From the NCBI GenBank assembly GCA_000467715.1, contig AJFK01000043.1:1-64000 (forward strand): a stretch of 64,000 bases of DNA, written 5' to 3'. The stretch is from Hysterium pulicare CBS 123377 (Eukaryota > Ascomycota > Dothideomycetes > Hysteriales > Hysteriaceae). Position numbers and translations under genes: made by a program. The notes under the pieces are model-generated. The model ran no database searches, had not been told where the DNA came from, and saw only the letters and a list, made by a program, of their open reading frames with translations. Positions within the stretch are counted from its first letter, which is position 1, and the number at the start of each line of letters is the position of its first letter. This document shows, piece after piece, positions 1-10,994 of the stretch.

Positions 1-480
1 TTTCATCGTAGTGCGAAACCCGTAGGGAAGCCATGACGGGCCATCTCGATCAGTTTTGCAGCATGCACGGACATGATCCTTTTGAACATTGTCGTATCGA
101 GGTACTGACGCCGAACTCAAGTCGAACAAACACAAAATATACTTGGAATGTATATCTGTGTCGAAAGTCCAAGGCATGGCCTGATGAACAGCGAGGTGTC
201 AGTCGAGGAACAGCCATGCAATTTCCGGTGGATGTTGTTGAAAGATATCCATCGCGTCCAGAACCCACGAATCACCATGTATTCCGAATATATACAAGGA
301 TCAAATGCCCGAGACATGTGCCATCGTCTTCGAAAGATTGGACCAGCAGTGGACATGACCTCTCCGACCTGCCGATATTGAAGTAGGATGTCAAGAGCGA
401 GCCAACCAACCGCCATTCAGACTCAACCTAGCCAGTAGTGGGAAATCCAGCCATAAGACCACTGAACTACAGTCATGTGA

Positions 481-930
481 TAGAAGAATCTGTGTCATCA
501 GGACGAAGTCCGAGGAAGCGAGGACATATAGACATCGTGAAGGCGAGTATTAACAACAAATCCCGAGCCGAACAAACACCACATTGTTAAAAGGTAGAAT
601 GGGCTCTGAAGTCCAGACTCCCATAGCATATCCGCAAGCTTCAAGATGGTAAGATGGTGGAATAAAACCCTAATCATCGGGACAAAATTCACGAAAGCGA
701 CCGCATTAGTCTCGGAACATTCTTCGTATGATCGACAACTCAAAGCCAAGCAAACACCATGACCGCCACCAATTCAGTAGATTCGAAAGGCCACACACCC
801 ATGGCATGGAGCGCCTGAAGATGATGGAAGAATCTCCGTCATCAGGTCGAGATCCAAAGAAGCGACGACATCTTGTTTATCGTGACCGGAAGTATAAACA
901 AAACTCCAACCCAACAAACACCATGTCTGG
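481..930. repeat. Diverged tandem repeat, unit about 170 bp, at least three copies
   Basis: Three successive blocks share the same order of short matches: a GATRGAAGAATC-like start, TCATCRGGWC, an AAGCGA core, and an AACAAACACCA or AAGCAAACACCA end. The end motif falls near 572, 750 and 915, giving spacings of about 165-180 bp. Weaker end-like motifs near 125 and 400 suggest that the array once reached further left. The copies differ at many positions and no coding frame is shared among all of them, so this looks like an old, decayed satellite or transposon-derived array. The family is not recognised. Confidence 0.5.
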
Positions 931-1564
931 GAACGGTGTACGATGTTCGAACGTCCAGACATTATATTCTTTCGAGCGCCTCTGGTAGCGGAGTCTCCCT
1001 CACAGCACAAAGTCCATTCCAGAGAACCGCCCATAAATTCGGACTGGCTAAACAAATGGAACGATTGGTCTCCAGACTGCATATGTAGAGTGCAGGGCAA
1101 TAGTAGACTCCGACATAGAGGAGAGAGAAAAGCCTTCTCCATGAAACTCTCTGAGACTATCTTTAGATCCCTGTGGAGATTGGGAAGAAAGTATGATAGG
1201 GAAAAACTCAAACTCAGGATTCGAAGGTGTTTATATATCCCTCTAGGGGCTGCAAGATCCGGGGATCGGAGAAAGCAGAGACACGTCACAGTGGGAGAGG
1301 ACGGAGGTGGTGGGTCAGGAGGACGGGGCAGATGGAGCGGTGGAGTAGACATGAGCAGGTAAATTGGTAATGGAAACATCTTACCCGGACAGTAACTGTG
1401 CTGTCGGTGTGGCGTGGAGAAAGGGAATTGATAAAGAGAAATCGAAATGCGGCTGGTGACCGCGACCTTGAGCGAGGGGGAAAATTGATGATGGGGTTGT
1501 TTTGTTAGTATTCTTGGATCTCTGACTTGCGGTGTATCTAACGAAGCAACCACATTATTTCGTT

Positions 1565-1725
1565 GTACTGTGAATCCCTTTAACTGTTCAAGTCTGGAAA
1601 ATTCCATTCCATATACTATTTCCAACTAACCTTAAGGACAGTAGTTTTACTTTCAAACTCTTCTTAGAGGGCTTTTTAGGTTGGTGGTTAAGAAAGTAGT
1701 AGGAGAAGACCCTCCTTCCCTCCAC
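1565..1725. repeat. Dispersed repeat, copy 1 (partner at 6650-6825)
   Basis: This stretch lines up in direct orientation with the partner. Shared landmarks include AGTCTGGAAA followed by a CCTATTCTATAT-like tract and AACTAA or GACTAA, then a GGTGGT..GTAGGMGAAGACCC end. By eye roughly two thirds of bases agree, with small indels. It lies directly downstream of the TMA64 stop codon. It could be a decayed transposon end or a duplicated 3' flank; no coding content is visible. Confidence 0.45.
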
Positions 1726-1746
1726 TGAAACAGAGCACTCCCATCA

Positions 1747-3848
1747 TCAACCCTTCTTCTTCCCCTTGGTCTTGTCAACAACTTCAATCCACCCCCTACT
1801 AACCCCCCTCTTCTCCAACGCCTTAACAACAGCATCCTTCTGCGGCCCCTGCACCATAACCTCCATGACCGGGTTCTTGGGACTACTCCCCATTAACTTA
1901 TCCACGCTCGTACTTCCCGCGCAACTCTTTCTCAGCTCGTCGGCCAGCGGCTGCGGTGAGATATGATAGACCTCCACACCGCTGACTTTCGTGACAGTCT
2001 TGTTCCCGCCTCGCGTTTCGAGAACGATTTGGATTTTAGGCGGTAAGCCGGCTTTGGGCTTGCTGTCGGAAAGGGCGGCGTCGTTTCGGAGGATCGCGTG
2101 GTAGGGCGAGCAAGATGATATGAGGCGGTCTGCGAGGGCATCGCGGGGTATGGTGCCGGCTGAGAGGGCTTGAGAGTCTTGGGCCGAGGAGCCGAAGAGG
2201 GTATTGGCTAGAAGAGGGGTGATGTTGATGAGTCGTTTGTTCTTTTCCGAGATCAGGTTCTCGACTTCGATGTATGCGGTGAGGATGGGTCGGAGTTCGG
2301 CGGCGGTGTAGAGACCTCGTGGATCAGCTTTTGCAGCAGTGAAGATGGGAGCGAGTTTTTCTTTGGGGCGGAGGAGCGAAATGAGTTTTAGTTTTTGACC
2401 GACTGATGACTCTGAGCCCAAGGGAGCTGAGGGTTTGCCATTGACTGTTGACGATGCGGGAGTGTCCTTTTTGGGTAGTCGGTATGGTGAAAAGGACAAT
2501 ACCTGCTGGTCTTCAAAGTCGATAGCTACAATGACTACCTCATTGCCATCTCTATCTTTGCATTTGACGATTTGTTGCTTATCCAGATACTTGATGAACT
2601 TCTTGATATTCTTCCAACTCGACTTCTTGATCTGTAATGAAGCTGTTCGAGCCGGGGTATAGGTTGGAAGAAAAGGTTGAACGAGAAGAGACATGACGTT
2701 GGATTGCGAAAGTGGGAAGTCGAGGCCGAAATTAGGTTGGTTCTTGTTGTGATCCATATGATACCTTACTCCGTAAATGAACGCGTTTTTGAAGGCATCA
2801 TCAATTTCTGCAAACTTGTTATTAATTGTGTATATATAATAAGGGTACATGGTTTACCTTTCGTGGTAAGCTCCTTATCCTCTACTTCTTCGATGAAGTC
2901 ATTACTCGACGGAGCATCCTCTCCTTCCACTCCCTGTGCTTGTTCGGCCTCCGATCTCTTTGTTGGATCAGCATCTACGGCTACTCCTCCATCATCTTGT
3001 TCAGCCTCCAGCTTGAGAGCGTCTGCTTGGGTTGCTAATGCGACATCGTCATTCTTCGCTTCATCGTCCCAGCCTTGCAGATAGTCGGGTGGTTCTCCGC
3101 CAGGTTTCCCTGAATTGCTCCAAGCCCATACCTCATCGCCTGCCCAGTGGAATGTTTGCACAGCATGCCCTTTAGTACCTTGTACCTTCTCCAATGCGCT
3201 AACGTCGATTTCGCATGTACCGACGACCATGGGTATTGTAGGTGCTTCCAGGCTAGCGATGGCAACAATTGCGCCTTTCTTTGCACGCTGTGGGAATGGT
3301 GGCCCACGTTGTAGACCAGGTGTCATTAGATCTGCCCCGCCCTGTAGTTTTTCTACCACGGCGAGAGGAGTATAGAGGAGCGGGAGAATTCCAGGATTGC
3401 GCCATAGCGTGTAAACTTCAAGAGCCAGTCAGCATGATTGAAAGAAGCTCGAGGAAGCTTCTCTGACTTACCCGAAGGATAAATCTTCTCCCCAACCTTT
3501 ATCCAGAGTATTCTTTGCTCTTCTCCATCCTGACTCCCTACAAACACGGTCCCAGAGACTTGTTTGAGGTCCGGCCCAACGGTGGTGGTAAATCGAGCGG
3601 AGAGGGCGTTTTCGGGGAGTAAAGACTTCCTCAAAGCTGTAAGACCAGCTGTAGCAGCGACTTTGTCTTCTGGATCTGCCTCTGGGTTTTGGGGAACTTC
3701 GATAGCCAAGTCGGCGATTATGGTGTCTGCTGTTCTCCGGCGGTCAGAAGATTTTAGTGGGGACAGAGGCTTGATCTAATTATGGAGGTTAGTTGTGGGC
3801 CAAGAAGAGGATGGACAAGTAGATTACATTTGGTTTCTTTTTGAACAT
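1747..3848 (-). CDS. TMA64: eIF2D/ligatin-type translation factor (Tma64)
   Basis: Predicted cytosolic ribosome-associated factor of the eIF2D/Tma64 family, which acts on 40S recycling and non-canonical initiator tRNA delivery. Four exons on the minus strand: 3848-3828, 3775-3472, 3415-2858 and 2807-1747. Order of domains: a short N-terminal MFKKKP start, a pre-PUA region, a PUA domain containing VYTLWRNPGILP and later HFHWAGDEVW-like residues, an acidic linker, a SWIB/MDM2-like part (FIKYLDKQQIVKCKDR) and a C-terminal SUI1 domain (KIQIVLETRGGNKTVTKV) ending in a Lys/Gly tail. All introns are short (about 50-56 nt) with clean GTAAGT-like donors and keep the frame. Length and domain order are those of complete family members. 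The gene stands alone, divergent from the membrane-protein gene 1.2 kb away. Confidence 0.92.
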
Positions 3849-5064
3849 GATGGTGGTGGCACTCAAGGATGTGGTATTGTTCTACCCAACCTTTGGTGTT
3901 GAAGCTTGAGGTATGTATGACTGTCAATGTTTGGTGACGTTGTTAGCGGGGCGGAGGTACAGAACTAAACTGCAGTGAAGCTATTCCTATTACGGAATAA
4001 GCCTAATTCCCATTCACGTGGGTGATGCTTTCTACTTTCATTAGACGTCCGTCGTCTGCAGGAGTCTCAACTCGCGAGAGATGGATCTCGACATGTCTAA
4101 AGGTAGACCGGATTATCACTTAGGGGAACTATCAGGCCGAATCTTGTCAGCTTCAGCTGCAAGGCCTCCTCCCCTTACCATTGCCCAAAAGCATCCTTCA
4201 GCTCGCTGCGATGACTCCCACTCCCCGGTTACCCTCTGATGCCACACAACTGCAAACAATACCGACGAATACATCGTACGAACTCTACGGAATCGGCGAA
4301 GTTAAAATCTGGGGACCTCGGAGAAAAATAGTAGTCGCCGACAGAATCCATCCACAATGGGCTGGTCGGCGGAGGGTTTTCCTCGATGCAGCCTGGTGTA
4401 TCGTGCGAAAATGATCCAATTTTTATGTGGAACCCAGCTAGCAGAAGGACCTGAAAAGAGGCGCCGTTTGTCGCAACCAAACGCCATACCGGTTTGTCCT
4501 CCATCTCTCCCTTGCCGAATGAAGGGAGAATTCCAAATGGTTAAAACATCGGGATGAGGTATGAATGAGACTTGAGATGAATGAACTGGCGGTCAGCTCC
4601 AAGCCCACGATGAGCTGCAAAGGTACAAAGATAGATGTGGCTCGGTGGTAATATCGAGTCAGCATCGCTCATTTGTTGTTTGGTGGGGAGATAGCCAGCC
4701 CCGTGACTCCGGTCCGCGCGATCAAGTGGATTCCGGGAACGCCACATGGATGACCGCTCCTTTGGGCAGTGTGCCTAGCGGATCCTCGGCTTCAACGCCC
4801 TGTGAGAGGCCTAAAACTCTGCAAAGAACACGGCAAGATTCGCCGCGCCTTGGAGACGCCTCATTACGCTCATCATGCGGAGACCATGGCGCACGCTTGT
4901 GAAGCTGGAGAAGACGGCAAACATGGCGGCCGCTATTGACTTAAGCTCACCTTTCCCCAGCTTTTTGCCATTTCCATCTTTCCTGATGTTTGCGATATCA
5001 TGACGATCGAAAATGCTCCATTTTGAGTCGTTCTAGCCTTCCTTTTGGCCAAGGAAATATCATC
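3849..5064. other. Intergenic region between divergent genes
   Basis: No gene supported. It holds the upstream regions of TMA64 (minus) and the membrane-protein gene (plus). Open frames of 60-90 codons occur on both strands but overlap each other and lack codon structure or splice context. A CACGTGGGTGATG element lies near 4015, about 170 bases upstream of TMA64. Confidence 0.6.
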
Positions 5065-6503
5065 ATGAGTCCCGTACCGTTACTCGAGAGCTTCTCTCTC
5101 GCCAAACGCAAGGTCGAAAGACCTACCAATCCAGACGGTCTTGTTCTTGAAGCATGGGCTCAAGGGTACATGGTTGGATCCCTGATCATCATGTTCTGCA
5201 TCACCATGGCAAACATGCGAAGAGGTGTATTACTTCATAAGGTACCGTGTCGCATGCTCTTTGTTCATTGCTCGACCACTGACATCCTCGCAGCTTATTT
5301 TGCTCGAGGTAAAGCCACCACAATTCTTCGCTTTGTACCTTATAATCCCCGCACTAATTTCTTTCATCTTTCAGCTCTTTCTCGGAATATGGCATGGCTT
5401 TTGGATCTTTCTGAAGAATCCTGCATACGCATGGTGGCTCTCAGTTTCCGCCATCTTCCTAAACATAAGCTGGTCTCTTCACAACGTCATCGCATGGATG
5501 AAGATCAAGCCGTTCCTTTCGAGAAAAGCCAGCTGGATCTTTATCGGCACAGTGATCCTCGTGCAACCATACTGGGTGGTGGAGATCTATGCGAACTTCG
5601 CCTACTTTCACAACATCAACACTATCTTTCTCAAGACTAGACCTTGGGAAGCTCTTTGTCGGTACGCCAATGTCATCCATCACGCTAATCAGGGCTTTGT
5701 TTACTAATAAGAATAGTGATCCATGGTGGATCTTCACGACCATTGCCTTAGTCTACAACATCAAGGTCCGTTACGACATGAAGCTCACCGAAATCGTTAG
5801 AATCTCACCCCGCTTTGGGGTTATGCTTGGCGCCATGTTTCTTTCCATCGTCTTCATTGTGCTGGATGTTTGCTCAGTGACCGATGCCTTTAAGTCCACT
5901 TTGCCGGTCGGCATCAATCCTTTCTGGAAGCTTAGCTTCGTCTTCAAGTGTCTTACCGACTCCGTTATCCTGGACGATTTCAAGACCGCACTGGATCGAT
6001 TGAGAGCATTCAAGATGAGCCGTTTGGGTAGTTACTCCCAGGAGAGCACAGATCGCCGGGCTCGACCTGATGGACAATTGGAACGAACATGGGAAGAAAT
6101 GGCAAGACAGCGAAAGCCATCCTCTGTGCGAAGTCCAGACGGCGACTATGTTAATCACACCCACTTCCCAGGATTCAACCCAAAATCTCGTTCCAAGCAT
6201 GTCGAAATTGCTTCTGGACCCCCGAAGTCTGAAGGTGCTTCGTCCCGAAAGGATTCGTTCTCCAGGGAAAGAGTGCCGAGTGACTCGGCACCGTCGCCAG
6301 GTGATAGAAGACCCAGTCTTTCTCCCATAAGCCGACCGGAAAATGTCTGGGGTAGACCGCAAGATCGTTGGATGCATATGGATGACATGCAGTCGACTGA
6401 GCAGACGGATTATGCCAATGCAGTCAGGGAAATGTCAGTGTCGGACCCACCACATTCGCCGTCTTCCCAAAGGAACTTTTCGAGACCCGGAGCAGCACCA
6501 TAG
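5065..6503 (+). CDS. Fungal multipass integral membrane protein, function unknown
   Basis: Exons 5065-5241, 5294-5308, 5375-5661 and 5717-6503, about 421 residues. Roughly seven hydrophobic segments fill the first 270 residues (for example GYMVGSLIIMFCITMA, LSVSAIFLNISW, WIFIGTVILVQPYWVVEIY, FGVMLGAMFLSIVFIVLD). A hydrophilic, Ser/Arg/Pro-rich, probably cytosolic tail of about 150 residues follows. It resembles a family of ascomycete integral membrane proteins with no assigned role. The start follows CATCATC and the frame is open 25 codons further upstream. The stretch 5309-5374 has intron borders (GTAAAG..TTTCAG, with CTAAT upstream of the acceptor) but is 66 nt and open, so it could be retained and add 22 hydrophobic residues. 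I favour splicing because LILLE joined to LFLGIWHG reads like a continuous helix. Confidence 0.75.
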
Positions 6504-8162
6504 GATGATCAACACCCGAATCGGAAATTCAGACCGAATTGGAGCATGCGAAGTCGACTGGGCTATTATACACAGCCTGGCCATCATTTACAAAAGCTCA
6601 CAGAGTCGAGGCTTAGCTTGCACAATACATTCCACCGTGGGTGTCATTACTCATCGTTCTTTGGACTCCTTTGACAGTACTAGTCTGGAAAGATCCTATT
6701 CTATATATCTTTACTGACTAATCAGAAGCATGGCAACTTGCTTCTATACCCCGCCCAGAGTCTAATTCGGCTTTGTCGCCAGGTGGTAACGATGGTGGTA
6801 GGCGAAGACCCAGCCTCTAAAAAGGACGAATAATGACACCCTATGTATTCGGCCAAAGCGAAGGAAAGCGCAATACCGTCGAAACATTTCGGATAGCGAA
6901 GAAGCAATCCTGGCTTGTCAGAATCTGTTCCTCGTCAGATCCCCGATTGAAATCATCGGTTCGCACGGCTCCGATCCGTCCTACGTGCGCAACGCAGGTA
7001 TTCACCGCTTGGGAGGACGAACTACAGGCTCGACATCATGATCTCTCGAACAGCTAGGTTGGGCAATTTCGATGTTGTGCTACGTCGGACGGATAGCAGC
7101 ACGAGCCTAATGAAGCGTTCCAAGATGGCACATCAGACATCTTGGCGACCCATTTGGGAGCCCGTGGCTTAAACCTCTTTCCGTACTTTGACATGAAACA
7201 CAGGCCAACCGCTGCAGTCCATGTAAAGGTTTGGGTCGCTTTTTCGCTCAAAGTTCTTCGTCGAGTCCAATTATGGATAGGTAGCAACGAGCAATGTCGC
7301 AGCGGACAGGATCGAAGCGCCATTCATAACGACGTAACACCACTGAGTTATCGCAATAAATACGTCTTCTACGACCCGTCTTCACCCTAAATGTCTACGA
7401 CCGCTAACTTGGATCGCAAGAGATCATTACGACTCCTAGCTGTCACCGTTGATGACGCCCGCAATACTCAGAGGTTAGCAGCATTATTAAGGAACACCCG
7501 GATGGGAGCCTAACGACCTAAAATACGATGTGGAGAATAAATACCGAAATACAGTGATCTGTTTCAATAATGTACTTTCACTGTCCCCTGGCTCACTTCC
7601 TTCCACTAATCAAAGCTCGAACAACCGACACCGTGCATAACTCATCTACTGACTGAACAGCTATACGCTACAATACGAATCAATGGAATGGAGCCACTTT
7701 GAGAATATCCCGAAATCACTGGGAGATTTTGTTTGCTTTAGGACAATGGCGTTCGCGATGACAATTCTAGATGGCAGTGCCTTTTGCATGACTCGCATAC
7801 TTGCCGTCCTCTAGTAACTAGATATATTTGTTAGAAGCCGCAACGGTAACCTGCAGATGCAACAAAGAACCTAACAAATATTTATCGTTAGCTAACGCCT
7901 GATTTTCCATTCATTATCTCCTACCTTCACAATCATGTGATGAAGTGACGAGCATACTTGGAATCATTATATTCTCCAGAAGCGATCAGGTATTCCCTCT
8001 AAGAAGAGGCATTGCGAAAGAGCTTTACGCGGTGTGAAGGCTGCAGCCCGGAGACTCACCACGTGTGCGCGTGTGCACGTCCTCAAAATCTCCGCTTCAA
8101 TTTCTTGTCTTTCACTGCTGACGAAATGGGTGAAGCAAAGAGTTATCGGACCTTCAGTCACC
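6504..8162. other. Long intergenic region with repeat copy, no gene seen
   Basis: Beyond the repeat at 6650-6825, I see only short open frames on both strands with no recognisable protein and no consistent splice chain. The stretch 7390-7960 is AT-richer and has stops in all frames. The right end carries the upstream region of the RG-rich gene. Confidence 0.55.
6650..6825. repeat. Dispersed repeat, copy 2 (partner at 1565-1725)
   Basis: Direct-orientation partner of the copy at 1565-1725, again about 150 bases after a stop codon. Landmarks are CTAGTCTGGAAAGATCC, a TATATATCTT tract and GGTGGTAGGCGAAGACCC. Just beyond it, AATAATGACACCC resembles AACAATGACACCC near 25988, hinting at further fragments of the same family. 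Confidence 0.45.
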
Positions 8163-10343
8163 ATGGTTACTTTTGCACCACGAGATGTTACAAGACGTTT
8201 TTCCAAGCGCAAGAGAACACCATCCAACCCAAACCGAATAATGTCTACGAGGCAGGCAAAGCGGGAAATCGAAGAATACCATAAGGCTCGTGCCCATCAC
8301 CACAACGAACAAACCCAATCCTCTGCGGAGAAGAGCGAAATTCACGTGTACCGGGATACGTCAAGCGATGACGAAAATGAAGAAATTCAACCTTCCGGTT
8401 CAAGGAGACGACAGCCCTTAGGTGAGTTAGCAAAGATATCGCTTTGCATCCCATCAGGATCTCCCCTCCTACTTGAGCACTATGAAGAATGGGAGAATCG
8501 AAACCTAGCTTACACCAAAGAAGACGAGGATCTAAGTGCCCGATATGATCAGCTTGTTGCGGACATAGAAGCAGGTGATGAGTCGCCGCTCAGCTCAATT
8601 GCTTCTCCTGTCTTACAAACTTTCAGAACCTTCTCGCCGATTAATGAAGAGTTTGCTGAGCTTGAGAAAGATACACATGATCGGAGAAGTTCCCCAATGC
8701 ATATATCTGAGCCTGTTCTTCCGCGTGTCGGTTCACTTGCAGTGAAAGCAAGACGTGATGGCCACGGAGGGAGTGGCACAGTTGAGCTGAGAGGAATGTC
8801 GCAAGATACTAGCAGTTCTGGACCAAAAGCATCAAAGTACACACCATTAGCGCTCCACTATTTTGGCCATATCCTGGACGGATCTTCGGATGAAGAGAAA
8901 GATATGGAGGATGAAGAACAACCGGTCCAAGGATCTGATGCTTCAGAACAGCAAACCCAGGACACTGAAATGATTGACTATGCTGAAGGTTCAGTATCTC
9001 AAAGCGAAAACCCAGAGCAAGGCCGGGCCATAACGTCTTCCTCCAGGAGCCCAAATTCGAACTCATATGGAAAGATTCCAATTTTGACACCTGTTTCTGT
9101 AGCACCCAGTCAAGCTCACAATTTTCAACGCATACCGCGCGGACGTACTTTTGGAGGCAGACTTCGTGGCTTTGGTGGTCGAGGTCTGGGGCGCGGTTCT
9201 CGAACTCACACACCTATACTACCTTCTCGATACGCAACATCATCACTTCAATCACCTGTACCTGCACCCGTGGTTAAGGAACATATTCAGATCTTCCCTT
9301 CCCAAACTCAAGCCTCGTCATCTCGCACATCCGTCCCAGCATCTGATTCTTCAGCGCATAGTCAGACTCCACCCGCTCAGTCCGAAGCTTCTTCTTACAC
9401 ATCTTCATGCCTATCCACCGCAAACTCCTCAAACCACAACCCGCCTCACTCAAACTCCCACACAGAACAGTCCATACCTCTAAAAATCCGCCCACCTCGC
9501 TTCAACCCCATATCCGACCCTCCAAAAGAAGCCCACGGCTGGTACCTCGAGCACTCCACATGCATAACCGCCGCCATCTCCTCCCGCAACCCAATCACGA
9601 ACTTCCCCCTCCTCTCCCAACACGACCTCGCCCTCTGGTCGCAGCGCCTCCAACCCACGCACACCGGCCCGCAACTCGGCCGAATCCCGCTCCCAAGCTC
9701 CGGCCTACAACCAGGCTACACCGACCCCCCAGAACTAGACACAGCACAGCTCGCGGCCGCGGTGGCGAACTTCCTGTTTACGCTGGGGGAAGGGGATAAG
9801 AAGGGGATGGACGAGGAGATAGATTTCGTGCTGAGTTGTTTGAGGTGGCATTTCACACTGCCACGATCAAGGGTTATAGGACGACCGACTGCATCTTCAT
9901 TGTCGGCATACCCTCAAACGACAACCCGCCGCTTCTCAATCCCGCTGTATAATTACCATCTCTCCACGTCCCCACTCACCAACCCCGACGATCCAGACGT
10001 GCTAGCGCATTTCGCAGCCCGCCAGCAGCTCCTGGTTAAGTGGTTGAGAAGGCAAGAAGGCAGGACGGTTTGGTGTGTTTGGGAGAATGGCGTCGAGATG
10101 GGGTGGGATGTTTTGGTGCCGCTGATGCCGGTTTTTGGGGAGGTTGGGTTCGAGATGGGAGTGAGTGTGGAGAGGAGGGGGTGGAATCGGGTTTTGGAGG
10201 GGGAGGAGATGGATGAGAGGCAGAGGGCGGAGGGAGGAGCAGGAAGGGCTGGGAAGGGAGGGGAAGGTGTGCAGGGAGGGAGGGGTAGAGAGAGGAGGTG
10301 GAGAGGGATGAGGAGGGGTAGGGGTAGGGGTAGGGGTGCATAG
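8163..10343 (+). CDS. RG-rich, Ser-rich protein of unknown function
   Basis: A single open frame of 726 codons from the ATG in TCACCATGG, a good fungal start context. The same frame is open further upstream (an alternative start at 8034 is in worse context). The N-terminal part is basic then acidic (SSDDENEE) and the middle is Ser/Thr/Pro-rich. Around residues 320-345 there is an RGG/RG cluster (FGGRLRGFGGRGLGRGSR). A more ordered Trp- and Leu-containing part follows at about 440-650, and the end is an Arg/Gly tail RGRGRGRGA. RG clusters usually bind RNA or other nucleic acid, so that is a plausible inferred role, but I know no family for the ordered part. Base composition flips from C-rich (9400-9750) to G-rich (9780-10340). 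Probably lineage-restricted. Confidence 0.7.
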   Translation: MVTFAPRDVTRRFSKRKRTPSNPNRIMSTRQAKREIEEYHKARAHHHNEQTQSSAEKSEIHVYRDTSSDDENEEIQPSGSRRRQPLGELAKISLCIPSGSPLLLEHYEEWENRNLAYTKEDEDLSARYDQLVADIEAGDESPLSSIASPVLQTFRTFSPINEEFAELEKDTHDRRSSPMHISEPVLPRVGSLAVKARRDGHGGSGTVELRGMSQDTSSSGPKASKYTPLALHYFGHILDGSSDEEKDMEDEEQPVQGSDASEQQTQDTEMIDYAEGSVSQSENPEQGRAITSSSRSPNSNSYGKIPILTPVSVAPSQAHNFQRIPRGRTFGGRLRGFGGRGLGRGSRTHTPILPSRYATSSLQSPVPAPVVKEHIQIFPSQTQASSSRTSVPASDSSAHSQTPPAQSEASSYTSSCLSTANSSNHNPPHSNSHTEQSIPLKIRPPRFNPISDPPKEAHGWYLEHSTCITAAISSRNPITNFPLLSQHDLALWSQRLQPTHTGPQLGRIPLPSSGLQPGYTDPPELDTAQLAAAVANFLFTLGEGDKKGMDEEIDFVLSCLRWHFTLPRSRVIGRPTASSLSAYPQTTTRRFSIPLYNYHLSTSPLTNPDDPDVLAHFAARQQLLVKWLRRQEGRTVWCVWENGVEMGWDVLVPLMPVFGEVGFEMGVSVERRGWNRVLEGEEMDERQRAEGGAGRAGKGGEGVQGGRGRERRWRGMRRGRGRGRGA
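10315..10337 (+). repeat. GGGGTA tandem repeat, G-quadruplex-like
   Basis: Four consecutive GGGG runs spaced by TA sit at the very end of the RG-rich coding region, encoding alternating Arg and Gly. Four G-tracts with 2-nt loops fit a stable intramolecular G-quadruplex in DNA or mRNA. The unit is not the usual ascomycete telomere repeat TTAGGG. Confidence 0.75.
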
Positions 10344-10994
10344 ATAGATTGGTTTGAGGAGGTATGAGATGTTTGGGTTTAGCGTTCTCCTTGTATAGCT
10401 TATCGGAGGATATAGTTGAATGGCTTCGTCACTGTAATATTCTACAAATTCGCCGTCTTCACGACTCCGATCGATCACGTGATCATTCATCAGAGAGGCC
10501 CGCAACTCACAACCCGCCATAGCCCTCCCAAATCCTTCCATAGTAGTCCCAATATCTCAGAGTCCCTATCTAGAGCCTTTCTTGGTCCTAAAATCCCACC
10601 CTTCTCAAACAATATGACATCTTTCTTTGTCCATCCCCACGTGCAATCTGTGCCCCATAAACACCTGTGTTAGCTAGCGAATTGGCTTGATCACAAATCT
10701 AGAAACTCTGCCATATCCAATAATTCCGAAAAAAAAAATCGATACTACGCCGCTAAAAAGCCTTCCATCTCCCCCGTCCACCCACCCACCAAGCTTCTAA
10801 CCCACGTGCCCAAACCCCCCAAGACCACCACCCACAATCTATTCAGGTCTAGCCCCTTTCCCCTCCTCGCCACACCAACCACCCATCTCATTCGGCCTCT
10901 CTAAACCCCTCAATTCCCGTAATGCCTCGCAAATCGACCCTCCCTCTGGCAATACACAGTCATAGACGACTTAATTCTCAATTTTCGAAAATCG
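10344..10994. other. Intergenic region before the tRNA gene
   Basis: No coding signal. It holds the 3' flank of the RG-rich gene, the CACGTG palindrome listed separately, and a C-rich, pyrimidine-heavy stretch at 10740-10930 upstream of the tRNA. Confidence 0.6.
10473..10484. promoter_or_regulatory. Perfect 12-bp E-box palindrome
   Basis: GATCACGTGATC is a perfect palindrome centred on CACGTG, the core bound by bHLH factors of the Cbf1 type. A related ATCACGTGAT lies upstream of ATP15. Here it lies between the RG-rich gene and the tRNA gene, with no obvious target. Function is inferred from the motif only. Confidence 0.35.

Larger units (their letters stand above)
1..1746. other. Gene-free left end with diverged repeats
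   Basis: No recognisable gene. An 852-nt open frame on the minus strand (774-1625) runs through the repeat array below. It is rich in Ser, Pro and Leu, resembles no family I know, and is probably chance. The first 1 kb is dominated by a decayed tandem repeat. The last 200 bases, up to the TMA64 stop, match a stretch near 6.65-6.83 kb. Confidence 0.6.

Noticed and set aside
774-1625. 283-codon minus-strand open frame
   Set aside because: It runs through the decayed repeat array, has low-complexity Ser/Pro/Leu content, no domains and no conserved start.
8425-8460. GTGAGT...CATCAG possible intron in the RG-rich gene
   Set aside because: About 36 nt with no room for a branch point, and the frame reads through cleanly.
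10002-10541. 179-codon Pro/Ser-rich minus-strand frame
   Set aside because: Antisense shadow of the G-rich end of the RG-rich gene; its composition is explained by that strand bias.
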